Shown here: positions 26,797-35,363 of the stretch, piece by piece
Layout of the letters: each line of letters begins with the position of its first letter
Position numbering within the stretch: the first letter of the stretch is position 1
Source of the DNA: Corynebacterium glucuronolyticum DSM 44120
Lineage (GTDB): Bacteria > Actinomycetota > Actinomycetes > Mycobacteriales > Mycobacteriaceae
Direction of reading: 5' to 3'
Length of the DNA: 64,000 nt
NCBI RefSeq assembly: GCF_030440595.1
Contig: NZ_CP047452.1
Coordinates: 1,054,001 to 1,118,000, forward strand
Notes under the pieces: model-generated
The model's database searches: none
What the model was told of the DNA's origin: nothing
Seen by the model: the letters and a program-made list of their open reading frames with translations, nothing else
Program-made: the position numbers and the translations under genes

Positions 26797-28497
26797 CTAA
26801 CGTTCGCCGGGCCCTTTAAGTTTGACGATCTCGAACTCGTGGTGGGCAAGGTGTCCGCGAAGATCCTTCTTGTCGAACTTGCCAACGCTTGTCTTATCCA
26901 CGCTGGAGACGAACGTCCAGTACTCGGGCAGCATCCAGTTGGGCAGAGTTTCCCTCATGGAGGTACGCAGGCGCTCAGCGGTTTCGCTCGTCGGCGGAAC
27001 ACCCTCGTGCAGGACAGTGACAGCGAGAGGTCGCTCGCCCCATTTCTTATCCGGGTAGCCAATGACCGCGCACTCGATGACATCCGGGTGCGCCATGACG
27101 AGGTTTTCCAGCTGTACGGAGTAGATCCACTCACCGCCGGAGCGGATCACATCCCGGGCGCGATCCTCGATAGTGAGGAAGCCGTCCTTGGTCACACGTC
27201 CCACGTCGCCTGTGCGAAGCCAGCCATCGTCTGTGAACTGATCCTCGGCATCTGAAAAAGGCTTGCCCCGGAATGTCGTTACATTGTCGGAATGGAAGTA
27301 CGATCCCGTTACCCAGGGGCCACGGATCTGAATTTCGCCGTGGTTGCGGTCGGTACGGGAAACTTCGACACCATCGGTCACCACACGGTACTGCACGGAT
27401 GCTGGGAATCTGCCCTGGGAGATGCGGTACGCCCAGCGCTGCTGTCCTGATACGCCGGACGGTGGCCGTGCGACCGTGCCAACAGGAGAACTTTCCGTCA
27501 TTCCCCACATCTGGATGACATCGACGCCGTATTTTTCCTCCCACATCTGCGTGAGCGAAGGAGGTACGGGCGAACCACCAGCAATAATTTCCGTCAAACT
27601 CATCCTGGCTGGCGGGTGATGTAGATAGTGAACCATGAGAGAAATCCACAGTGTGGGCACTCCTGTTGCTACGCGTGGATGCACCTCGGCGATGATCCGC
27701 GCAAGCCGAGCCGGGGACACGTCCTGACCGGGAAGAACCAGAGGGGCACCGGACATAAAAGCAGCGATCGGAACACCCCAGCTCAGAACGTGGTAGATCG
27801 GAACGCAGCACAGGAATGGCGTGCCGTGAGACACCGCGAACGAATCCTGCGTGCGCAGGGAAAGCGAGTGCAGATAAATGGAGCGATGTGAGTAGGCGAC
27901 ACCCTTCGGCGGGCCGTCCGAGGTGCCCGTCGAGTAGCACAGAGCAGCGGCCGTGTGTTCTTCCAGCTCTGGCCAGTCGTAGTGGGTGGGTCGGCCGTCG
28001 ATAAGCTCCTCATAGGAGTACACCGCGACTGAAGCAGGAAGCTCGGCCAGGACTGGTGCTAGATCACCGTCACCGATGACCACCACAGCGCGGACGATGG
28101 GACATCGGGGGAGGATCGGAACAAGAATGTCCACAAGTCGAGGGTCGCAGACGATGACAGAGTCCTCGGCATGATTGATGATGTGCGCGATCTGATCGGC
28201 TTGCAGCTGCTTATTCAGAGGCTGGAACACCGCACCCTTGCACGCTGCGGCGAATAGCACTTCGAGGTGCTCCGGGCAGTTGTACATGAGTGTTCCCACC
28301 CGTTCGTCGCCCAGGATTCCCAGCTCATCTTCGAGAGCATGGGCGAAAGCAGCAGCTCGCTTGCCGATCGCAGCGAACGTGGTTTCCTCCAGCTCATCCC
28401 GATTCCAGGAGTATACTGTCGTGTCGCCATGAATTGTCGTTCCATATTCAAGGATTCGGGCGACATTCAACGGGATATCTTGCATGGTGGCGCGCAT
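26797..28497 (-). CDS. acyl-CoA synthetase (AMP-binding, long-chain fatty-acid ligase type)
   Basis: 566 residues, ANL superfamily. Activates a carboxylic acid, probably a fatty acid, with ATP and CoA. Motifs: nucleotide loop YSTGTSDGPPKGVAYSH near residue 190, QMWGMTESSP near 330, DGWLRTGDVG near 430, the hinge DRARDVIRSGGEWI and the catalytic lysine in VGKFDKKDLR near the C-terminus. The ATG at 28497 lies seven bases after a TAAAGT -10 and lacks a ribosome-binding site, so leaderless translation is likely. As I recall, C. glutamicum has a fatty-acid-CoA ligase gene at the same place beside rho. Confidence 0.92.
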   Translation of the reverse strand: MRATMQDIPLNVARILEYGTTIHGDTTVYSWNRDELEETTFAAIGKRAAAFAHALEDELGILGDERVGTLMYNCPEHLEVLFAAACKGAVFQPLNKQLQADQIAHIINHAEDSVIVCDPRLVDILVPILPRCPIVRAVVVIGDGDLAPVLAELPASVAVYSYEELIDGRPTHYDWPELEEHTAAALCYSTGTSDGPPKGVAYSHRSIYLHSLSLRTQDSFAVSHGTPFLCCVPIYHVLSWGVPIAAFMSGAPLVLPGQDVSPARLARIIAEVHPRVATGVPTLWISLMVHYLHHPPARMSLTEIIAGGSPVPPSLTQMWEEKYGVDVIQMWGMTESSPVGTVARPPSGVSGQQRWAYRISQGRFPASVQYRVVTDGVEVSRTDRNHGEIQIRGPWVTGSYFHSDNVTTFRGKPFSDAEDQFTDDGWLRTGDVGRVTKDGFLTIEDRARDVIRSGGEWIYSVQLENLVMAHPDVIECAVIGYPDKKWGERPLAVTVLHEGVPPTSETAERLRTSMRETLPNWMLPEYWTFVSSVDKTSVGKFDKKDLRGHLAHHEFEIVKLKGPGER

Positions 28498-28504
28498 ACC
28501 ACAA

Positions 28505-28510
28505 ACTTTA
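28505..28510 (-). promoter_or_regulatory. -10 element of the leaderless acyl-CoA synthetase gene
   Basis: TAAAGT on the minus strand, seven bases before the ATG at 28497. The divergent rho leader begins nearby. Confidence 0.5.
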
Positions 28511-28684
28511 ACCTAATGTTGTCGTGGCATGGGCGTATGGGTTAGGATAGATCCCGAAACAGATGCGGGTTCTCACTTCTTCCCGCAATATTCCAAGTTT
28601 TGTCGTTCCCATCGCGGAACTTCTTTTCAAGAAATTACCTCTAACTACCGCAGTCTCAAGGCGGTACGAAAGGAATATGTGTCT

Positions 28685-30649
28685 ATGACGGACAATGTGG
28701 ATCTGTCAACGCTGAAGCTCTCCGAGCTCAAGCAGATCGCCCAGGAAAAGGGGATCAAAGGGGTATCTGGGCTCCGTAAGCAGGCGCTCATCGATCGACT
28801 GGCAGCCGAACTGAACGGGGATAGTGAGCCCAGGCGTGAAGCGTCCAAGCCACGCCGGGCTACACGGAAAGCACAGTCCATGGGCAAGGCTCAGTCCGAG
28901 CCCGCTGCCACGATCGTGGAAGAGTCTGAGCCAGAAAACCAGTCTCCTGCAGAAGAATCTTCTACACAGGATGCGCAGGAAGAAAACAGCGAGTCCAACA
29001 CTTCTGACCGCCACGATGGTGCCCACCAGTCGAGGTCACAGGCCCGTCGTGCGCGCCGGGTTCGCCAAAAGATGAACCACCGTCGCAACCGTGATGGCCG
29101 TGACGATGCGGATAACAACGGTGGTAAAAGTGACAACCGCCGTCGCAACCAGAACAACGACGAGAACGATTCTCACCGCAATGATTCGCACGGTGGAGAC
29201 AATCGTCATTCCTCCGACAACCGTGGATCTGACAACCGTGATTCGGATGCTCGCCAAGGTGCCGAGGACCGTCACGAGGGCAACGGTAGCGAGCACAAGG
29301 ACAAGAACGAGCGCAACGATCGGAATGACCGTGACAACAATCGTCGCGGTGGACGTGGTCGCCAGCGTAACGAGCGCAACGACCGTAACGAGCGCAACGA
29401 CAAGAACGATCACATAGGGGAGAACGAGGAATCCCAGCCGATGCAGCAAATCGCTGGCATTCTGGACATCATCGATTCCAGCATCGCCTTTGTGCGTACG
29501 ACGGGATACCAAGCAGGCAGCCAGGATGTCTTCGTTCCCCAGCAGATGATTCGTCGCTACGGAATGCGTCGCGGCGATTACATCCAGGGTGCTATCCGCG
29601 CACCGCGTGAGGGCGCGAACCAGGATTCCAACAACAACCACAATAATCGTGGTCGCGGTCGCAATAACAATCGCGGTCGCCAGAAGAACAACGCTTTGCA
29701 GCGTGTGGATGCGATCAACATGCTTCCGCCGGAAAACGCCAAGCAACGTCCGGAATTCTCCAAGCTCACGCCGCTGTACCCGAATCAGCGCTTGCGCCTG
29801 GAAACGCAGCCGAACATTCTTACCACGCGTCTCATCGACCTTGTCATGCCGATTGGTAAGGGGCAGCGCGCACTCATCGTCTCCCCGCCGAAGGCTGGCA
29901 AGACCACCGTGCTCAAGACCGTGGCCAACGCGATCTCCGCAAACAACCCAGAGTGCCACCTCATGGTCGTGCTCGTGGACGAGCGCCCCGAGGAAGTCAC
30001 GGATATGCAGCGCAGCGTCAACGGCGAGGTGATCGCCTCCACGTTTGACCGCCCGCCGTCAGAGCACACCGCCGTGGCGGAACTTGCCATTGAGCGCGCA
30101 AAGCGCCTGGTTGAGCTCGGCAGTGACGTGGTCGTTCTCCTGGATTCCATTACCCGCCTCGGCCGCGCGTACAACAACTCGTCACCGGCCTCCGGGCGCA
30201 TCCTATCCGGTGGTGTGGATTCCAACGCCCTGTACCCGCCGAAGCGGTTCCTTGGCGCTGCCCGCAATATCGAAAACGGTGGTTCGCTGACGATCATCGC
30301 TACGGCTATGGTCGAGACCGGCTCCGCCGGCGACACCGTCATCTTCGAGGAGTTCAAGGGCACCGGTAACGCAGAGTTGAAGCTTGATCGCAAGATCGCC
30401 GAGCGCCGTGTGTTCCCGGCTGTGGACATCAACCCGTCGGGTACCCGCAAGGACGATCTCCTTCTCGCTCCCGATGAGGCCAAGCTTGTGCACAAGCTGC
30501 GTCGTATCATGAGCGCACTGGATTCGCAGGCCGCGATTGACTTGCTCATCAAGCAGCTGAAGAAGACGAAGTCGAACCGCGAATTTATGCGAGCGCTGGC
30601 CACGTCCGCGCCGATGACAGCGGGTGAGACGGAGGAGGATTACATCTAA
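28685..30649 (+). CDS. rho: transcription termination factor Rho
   Basis: About 654 residues. RNA-dependent hexameric helicase that ends transcription. Order: Rho_N SAP-like domain (LSTLKLSELKQIAQEKGIKG), a long low-complexity region (about residues 45-245) very rich in N, D, R, H and G, the RNA-binding cold-shock domain interrupted by a second Asn/Arg-rich insert (NNNHNNRGRGRNNNRGR), then the motor with Walker A SPPKAGKTT (400-408) and VDERPEEVTDM. The inserts are an actinobacterial trait, here strongly expanded. GTG at 28679 is an alternative start; AAAGGA is four bases from it and ten from the ATG. prfA begins directly at its stop. Confidence 0.96.
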   Translation: MTDNVDLSTLKLSELKQIAQEKGIKGVSGLRKQALIDRLAAELNGDSEPRREASKPRRATRKAQSMGKAQSEPAATIVEESEPENQSPAEESSTQDAQEENSESNTSDRHDGAHQSRSQARRARRVRQKMNHRRNRDGRDDADNNGGKSDNRRRNQNNDENDSHRNDSHGGDNRHSSDNRGSDNRDSDARQGAEDRHEGNGSEHKDKNERNDRNDRDNNRRGGRGRQRNERNDRNERNDKNDHIGENEESQPMQQIAGILDIIDSSIAFVRTTGYQAGSQDVFVPQQMIRRYGMRRGDYIQGAIRAPREGANQDSNNNHNNRGRGRNNNRGRQKNNALQRVDAINMLPPENAKQRPEFSKLTPLYPNQRLRLETQPNILTTRLIDLVMPIGKGQRALIVSPPKAGKTTVLKTVANAISANNPECHLMVVLVDERPEEVTDMQRSVNGEVIASTFDRPPSEHTAVAELAIERAKRLVELGSDVVVLLDSITRLGRAYNNSSPASGRILSGGVDSNALYPPKRFLGAARNIENGGSLTIIATAMVETGSAGDTVIFEEFKGTGNAELKLDRKIAERRVFPAVDINPSGTRKDDLLLAPDEAKLVHKLRRIMSALDSQAAIDLLIKQLKKTKSNREFMRALATSAPMTAGETEEDYI

Positions 30650-31726
30650 ATGGCGAGCCACGTCTCCGCAGTAGACGACATTCTTGCTGAATACCAGGGT
30701 CTCGAGGCTCAGATGGCCGACCCGGAGTTCGCTAACGACCCGGACAATGTGCGCAAGGCTGGCAAACGGTACAGCCAGTTGCAGCCCATCGTGAACCTGA
30801 ACACGCAGCTCGAGCAGGCACGTGCTGACCTTGCCGACGCGAAGGAACTCGCCTACGAGGACTCCGCGTTTACAGCCGAGGTCGAGCGCCTTGAGCCGAA
30901 GGTTGTCGAGCTTGAAGAAAAGCTCGCCGACATGCTCGCACCGCGTGACCCCCACGATCCGGACGACATGGTCATGGAGATCAAGGCCGGCGCGGGCGGG
31001 GAAGAGGCAGCGCTGTTCGCAGGCGAACTGGTGCGTATGTACCAGCGCTACGCAGAAAAGCACGGTTTCATCACCGAGGTGCTGGACGAGTCCGAGTCGG
31101 ACCTCGGTGGTGTCAAGGACATGACGCTATCCATCCGTTCCAAGAATCCGTCCCAGGACGGTGCGTGGAGTGTATTCAAGTTCGAGGGCGGCGTGCACCG
31201 CGTGCAGCGCATCCCCGTGACGGAATCAAACGGTCGTATCCAAACGTCCGCCGCCGGTGTCCTCGTGTACCCGGAGCCGGATGAGGTCGGCCAGGTGGAG
31301 ATCGACGAGAAAGACATTCGCGTCGATGTGTACCGTTCCTCCGGTAAGGGCGGTCAGGGCGTGAACACGACGGACTCCGCAGTCCGCCTGACGCACCTTC
31401 CTACCGGCATCATTGTGACCTGCCAGAAGGAACGCTCCCAGATCCAGAACAAGGCCCGCGCCATGCAGGTCCTGCAGGCGCGCCTGCAGCAGATCGAAGA
31501 GGAGAAGGCCGAGGCAGAGGCTGCTGAGGGTCGCCACGCGCAGGTGCGCACCATGGACCGTTCCGAGCGGATCCGCACCTACAACTGGCCGGAGAATCGG
31601 ATCACCGATCACCGCATCGGCTACAAGGCTAACAACCTTGATAGCGTGCTCGACGGCGATATGGATGCGCTCCTGATGGCTCTCCAGGATGCGGACCGGC
31701 AGGCCCGCTTGGAGGCCGAGGATTAA
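30650..31726 (+). CDS. prfA: peptide chain release factor 1
   Basis: 358 residues. Recognises UAA and UAG and triggers peptide release. The catalytic GGQ is at 234-236 ([24 protein letters not shown] spacing), and the class-I release-factor core [18 protein letters not shown] lies upstream. The ATG follows the rho stop directly (TAAATG), with GGAGGAGG eleven bases upstream, so translation is probably coupled. Its glutamine is the methylation target of the next gene's product, PrmC. Confidence 0.97.
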   Translation: MASHVSAVDDILAEYQGLEAQMADPEFANDPDNVRKAGKRYSQLQPIVNLNTQLEQARADLADAKELAYEDSAFTAEVERLEPKVVELEEKLADMLAPRDPHDPDDMVMEIKAGAGGEEAALFAGELVRMYQRYAEKHGFITEVLDESESDLGGVKDMTLSIRSKNPSQDGAWSVFKFEGGVHRVQRIPVTESNGRIQTSAAGVLVYPEPDEVGQVEIDEKDIRVDVYRSSGKGGQGVNTTDSAVRLTHLPTGIIVTCQKERSQIQNKARAMQVLQARLQQIEEEKAEAEAAEGRHAQVRTMDRSERIRTYNWPENRITDHRIGYKANNLDSVLDGDMDALLMALQDADRQARLEAED

Positions 31727-32546
31727 GCTCTCCCAGGCGTTACGGTCGGCGGCGGACGAACTGTCCGCCGCCGGTTGCGCGTCTCCGCTTGTCGACGCCC
31801 GGCTCATCGCCGCTCACCTGTTGCACACCGATGTGGGAACGCTCTTTTTCCACGACGATGTTCCCGCTGGCTTTTGGGAGCTCATCCGCCGACGTGCCAC
31901 ACGAGAACCGTTGCAATGGATCCTCGGCACGGCACCGTTTGGTCCCCTCGACCTACACGTCGGTCCTGGCGTATTCATCCCCCGTCCGGAAACAGAGATT
32001 CTCGCAGATTGGGCGGTAAAGCAACATGCCGCCACGTACGCTGATTTGTGTACGGGATCCGGCGCAATCGCTGCCTACATCGCCCACTATGTGCCCGCAG
32101 CGCGCGTTGTTGCGGCGGAGAAGTCCACAGAAGCCGCGCGCTACGCTCGCGAAAACGGCGTGGATAACCTGTGGTGTGGAGACGTGCTGAACACTGCAGC
32201 ATGTGTCTCCGCTCTCGATCCGGAGGGGGATGGGTTTGATGTAGTTGTCTCGAATCCGCCCTACGTGCCGGAGGCCGCCGAGGTTTCTCCGGAAGTCGAA
32301 GCCGATCCCCACGATGCTGTCTTCGCTGGTGAAGATGGCATGTCTTGTATCCCGCAGCTGGCCCACACCGCCTTCGCGTTGCTGAAACCAGGCGGCTGCT
32401 TTGGAGTTGAGCACGACGATGCGACCCAGCCCGCCGTATGCATGAGCCTGCAGGAGGCAGGCTTCACCCACATCGAACCCATGCAGGATTTCGCCGGTAA
32501 GCCGCGATTTGTCACCGGTGTGAAGCCGGTCGGCGCTGACGTTTAA
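31689..32546 (+). CDS. prmC: release factor glutamine methyltransferase PrmC
   Basis: 285 residues from the first standard start, overlapping prfA by 38 bases. Methylates the GGQ glutamine of release factors with S-adenosylmethionine. Motifs: SAM loop [15 protein letters not shown] and the NPPY signature VVSNPPYVP. The family usually begins K-L-S-x-A-L, which here starts at an ATT at 31722 with GGAGG six bases upstream and no nearer ATG/GTG/TTG. The real start may be that ATT or the upstream ATG. Linked to prfA, its substrate gene, as in most bacteria. A terminator follows. Confidence 0.93.
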   Translation: MRTGRPAWRPRIKLSQALRSAADELSAAGCASPLVDARLIAAHLLHTDVGTLFFHDDVPAGFWELIRRRATREPLQWILGTAPFGPLDLHVGPGVFIPRPETEILADWAVKQHAATYADLCTGSGAIAAYIAHYVPAARVVAAEKSTEAARYARENGVDNLWCGDVLNTAACVSALDPEGDGFDVVVSNPPYVPEAAEVSPEVEADPHDAVFAGEDGMSCIPQLAHTAFALLKPGGCFGVEHDDATQPAVCMSLQEAGFTHIEPMQDFAGKPRFVTGVKPVGADV

Positions 32547-32555
32547 CGAGGCAGT

Positions 32556-32583
32556 CAACCGCGCTGATGTGCGCGGTTGTTTT
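32556..32583 (+). terminator. rho-prfA-prmC terminator
   Basis: CAACCGCGC and GCGCGGTTG pair around six bases and are followed by TTTTCC, starting 10 bases after the prmC stop. Confidence 0.8.
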
Positions 32584-32635
32584 CCTCCACCGTATCCCTC
32601 TAAACCGGAGTTGATCCGCAGACCATGAAGTGGGG

Positions 32636-33220
32636 CTAGGACTCGTGCCCTGGGGCGGTGCCGTATGTGTCGTCCAGTGTAGTAATCTCAGGAAGCCACG
32701 TGACAGACACATCCTGCAGGCCAGCTGCGCGGAAGATGTCGGCGTATCGTTCCGGTGAATCCGCAGTAGCCAGTGGAAGATCACTCATCACGCTCCCAGA
32801 ATAGGCTTTGACAAACGCATTGGGGCCATCGACAACTTCCTCCTTGGAGATCTGCAGGTGTCCGGTCGGATCTACCTTTTCAGTAAGGTTCGGAATCGAG
32901 TCCACCTTTTTCTTCAGCTCGGGGGAGGAAGCGAAATATTCCGGCGCAAAAGCACCGGCGCGCATGTGGACATCAGATAGCACGCCCAGGGCATAGAGAG
33001 TTGGAACAACCCCAATCCTGTTCACTAGGAGTACCTTCTGGGGAACGCCGTCTACCGTGATTTCGTGTCCACAGTTCTCAAAAGTAAAGCCATGACTACT
33101 GTCTGCAGCAGCCGGCGATGACGTGGCAGAATTCGTGGTGTCTGACGAACACCCAGCGAGGTTCATGTTCACGGCAGCCATGATGGCTAGAGCGAGGCTG
33201 CGGGAGAAAACTTTCTTCAT
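32636..33220 (-). CDS. truncated siderophore-type substrate-binding lipoprotein
   Basis: 194 residues from an ATG with AAAGGA upstream. Signal peptide with lipobox NLAGC, then the opening of a periplasmic binding protein of the iron-siderophore/cobalamin class (FENCGHEITVDGVPQKVLLVNR, LYALGVLSDVHMRAGAF). Family members are about 310-350 residues. Here the first lobe runs directly into a segment resembling the second lobe (YADIFRAAGLQDV) and then stops, so about 100 internal residues and the C-terminus seem to be missing. It is probably non-functional. It lies downstream of a permease with a damaged 5' end, and no ATPase gene accompanies them. Confidence 0.7.
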   Translation of the reverse strand: MKKVFSRSLALAIMAAVNMNLAGCSSDTTNSATSSPAAADSSHGFTFENCGHEITVDGVPQKVLLVNRIGVVPTLYALGVLSDVHMRAGAFAPEYFASSPELKKKVDSIPNLTEKVDPTGHLQISKEEVVDGPNAFVKAYSGSVMSDLPLATADSPERYADIFRAAGLQDVSVTWLPEITTLDDTYGTAPGHES

Positions 33221-33353
33221 TTTCTGTCTTCCTTTCTTATGTGTCTGATGTGCAGCATTCCGCGTACTAAACGGAATTTCCCATGTGTAAACGGAGTTCT
33301 GCGTATGTGAATGGAGTTCTGCGTGTTGGGGTGAGATCGGGACGTGATTCTTC

Positions 33354-33411
33354 TGACTGGTGAGATCCTTTAACTGGTAGCGTGACTGGTGAGATCCTCT
33401 AACTGGTGGCG
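33354..33411. repeat. 29-bp tandem duplication covering the permease stop codon
   Basis: Two 29-bp copies (33354-33382, 33383-33411), both opening TGACTGGTGAGATCCT and differing at only two bases. The permease TAG (33401-33399) lies in the second copy. A second degenerate repeat built on GGAGTTCTGCGT lies just left, at 33285-33325. Confidence 0.88.
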
Positions 33412-34364
33412 CGCATGTTTCGTACAAGAATGAGGAGGAATGGGGCTCCGACGAGCGCGGTGATAATACCGATGGATAGTTCTCTTGGTGCGAGAAGCAT
33501 CCTGACCCCAATATCGGCCCACATGAGTAAGACCGCGCCAAGGAGAGCCGCGACGGGAAGCATGAACCGATGAGATCCCCCTACCGTGCGACGGGCGAGA
33601 TGCGGGATGACGAGACCAACGAAGCTAATTGATCCTGCCATGGCGACGATTGCCCCTACGATTAAACAGGTCAGAATGGGCATCAGGAGTCTGAAGCGCT
33701 CCGGGTTTATCCCGGCTGTAAGTGCTGTTTCGTCCCCGATCCCCAGTGCATCGAGGTTCCGGCCCCAGACAACTCCGTTGACGAGCCCAAAAAGTACAAC
33801 TACAACGGTTATCACTAATGCTATGTCCCACTTCGCAAGGCCGAGGGGGCCAAAAAGCCAGAACATGACTGACCGCGCTCCTTCGGCATTGCCTGAGGCG
33901 AAAATGAGGAAACTCGTCACCGCAGAGAGCGCGTAACCGAGAGCGACTCCTGCGATGAGGAGGCGAATGGACGTCAACCTGCCCTGCGAGCGCGCAACGC
34001 CATACAAAACAAACGACGCGACGACCGCCCCGATAAAAGCACTGCCTTGGAGTGCGTAGTCGCCAAGGGCTGCGCCTGCGCCGAAGAGGATTGCGAGAGC
34101 CGCACCCGTCGATGCTCCACCATTGATCCCGATGATGTAGGGATCGGCAAGGATGTTGCGAACCAGAGTCCGCAGTATGCCACCAGCTACGGCAAGGCCA
34201 GCGCTTACGGCCATGCCGAGGATAGCGCGACGGACGCGAATGTCCCAGACGATTGTGTCTTTGACGGATTCCACAGTGGAATCTGTGCCGAAGACATGAT
34301 GTGAAATGATGCTCACTGTTTCAGTAGCGGATACATGAACCGAACCCAGCCCAACGCTGATCAC
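33399..34364 (-). CDS. FecCD-type metal-chelate permease, damaged at the 5' end
   Basis: 321 residues from the first usable start, GTG at 34364. Typical FecCD features: RVRRAILGMAVSAGLAVAGGILRTLVRNILADPYIIGINGGAS at the first loop, GSISFVGLVIPHLARR and RELSIGIITALVGAPFLLIL. Upstream in the same frame the sequence continues to encode the expected first membrane helix (WLFGLTIGLAITLVISVG) and a basic leader back to 34454 or so, yet has no start codon. An ATG at 34462 is in another frame that stops after eight codons. One frameshift would restore a full-length protein, so the gene looks disrupted. No ATPase gene is adjacent. Confidence 0.75.
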   Translation of the reverse strand: MISVGLGSVHVSATETVSIISHHVFGTDSTVESVKDTIVWDIRVRRAILGMAVSAGLAVAGGILRTLVRNILADPYIIGINGGASTGAALAILFGAGAALGDYALQGSAFIGAVVASFVLYGVARSQGRLTSIRLLIAGVALGYALSAVTSFLIFASGNAEGARSVMFWLFGPLGLAKWDIALVITVVVVLFGLVNGVVWGRNLDALGIGDETALTAGINPERFRLLMPILTCLIVGAIVAMAGSISFVGLVIPHLARRTVGGSHRFMLPVAALLGAVLLMWADIGVRMLLAPRELSIGIITALVGAPFLLILVRNMRATS

Positions 34365-35363
34365 GAGAGTAATGGCGAGACCGATCGTGAGCCCAAAAAG
34401 CCAAACTGTCGCTAGGCGACGATGCCTTCTGAGCCCTAATACAGATCCGCAGCTGTAATCATGGCCTCAGGGTAGGAGAGGGTTTTCTAAAAGTCAATTG
34501 GTTCTTTGAAGAAGGGGGTTTTGGGGTGGGTTGGCCATTGGACTGTTTCTGTGTTCCCTTGGAGTACCTCTAAGGCTGTCGTGTACTACAAGCGCCTGGA
34601 TGAGGGGGTGGAACCGCAGGAAAGTTTTGGGTAGAGGGGAGGGCGCGAGGGTGGGAAAAGGAATGTGTTCGCGGAGGAAGTCAAGAGGCGTGTCGGGAGG
34701 GGGTGTGCCCATGCTGTACGAGGGCAGCTCTTCGGCATTTATGGTGTGACCTGTCTTTGTATGCGGTGAACGAATGTGAGTGAGTGGATGCTTGTTGAAC
34801 ATTGGTGATTGGTGGTCTTAGGTGCCGCTGCTGTAACGGGATGATCGTGGGGTAAATCGAGGATGGAAGTCTGATGACCGAGCTGTCCCGAGCCTGGTGA
34901 TAAAATTTCGGTTTTTAGGAGGAGGGGACTCGTCTGTTAGGGGCGAATGTTTGGATCGTGGCATCGTTTTAGGCTTGTGTGATATGGGACGGCACAGAAG
35001 GTCGTTTATTTTTAGTCGGGAAAATTATTAGCGGGGAAGAGTGGATAAATTATTGACCAGTAAAGGGGAATGAAATGAACTCGAGGCCTTAAAACATTCA
35101 ATAGAATACGTGAATATGCGGAAGTGGTCGGGCGTGTCACTGAAGCATCGATAGTTCTTATTCGGAATCGTAAAAAACGCTGGTCAGTACGGACATACTG
35201 TTAATTGCAGTCACCCTAGAACGGGGGTAGGTAATATCAATGGTTTCTGTATTTTTTCCGTAAATTACATATATTTTTCCGCAAATATTGCAATGGACCG
35301 TAATGTATGCAACGGCGGAAAAAACTTTCTTGCAAAAAATAAAATACAGGATAGATTGACGGT
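34365..35363. other. gene-poor, partly AT-rich kilobase
   Basis: About 1 kb with no gene that I can support apart from the lost 5' end of the permease at 34365-34462. The 34.9-35.36 kb part is clearly richer in A and T than its surroundings, with several A- and T-runs before the EamA-family gene. A 102-codon minus frame (34494-34802) has low-complexity composition and no start signal. This may be an old insertion or deletion scar at the island's centre. Confidence 0.5.
35352..35357 (+). promoter_or_regulatory. -10 element of the leaderless EamA-family gene
   Basis: TAGATT, then six bases, then the ATG at 35364. No ribosome-binding site is present. Confidence 0.5.

Noticed and set aside
28997..29959. 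Long open frames on both strands inside the repetitive part of rho
   Set aside because: They arise from the low-complexity codon pattern of rho, read out of frame; composition is unnatural and there are no start signals.
34494..34802. 102-codon minus-strand gene
   Set aside because: Biased composition, no ribosome-binding site, no recognisable domain, and it lies in a region of short decayed repeats.
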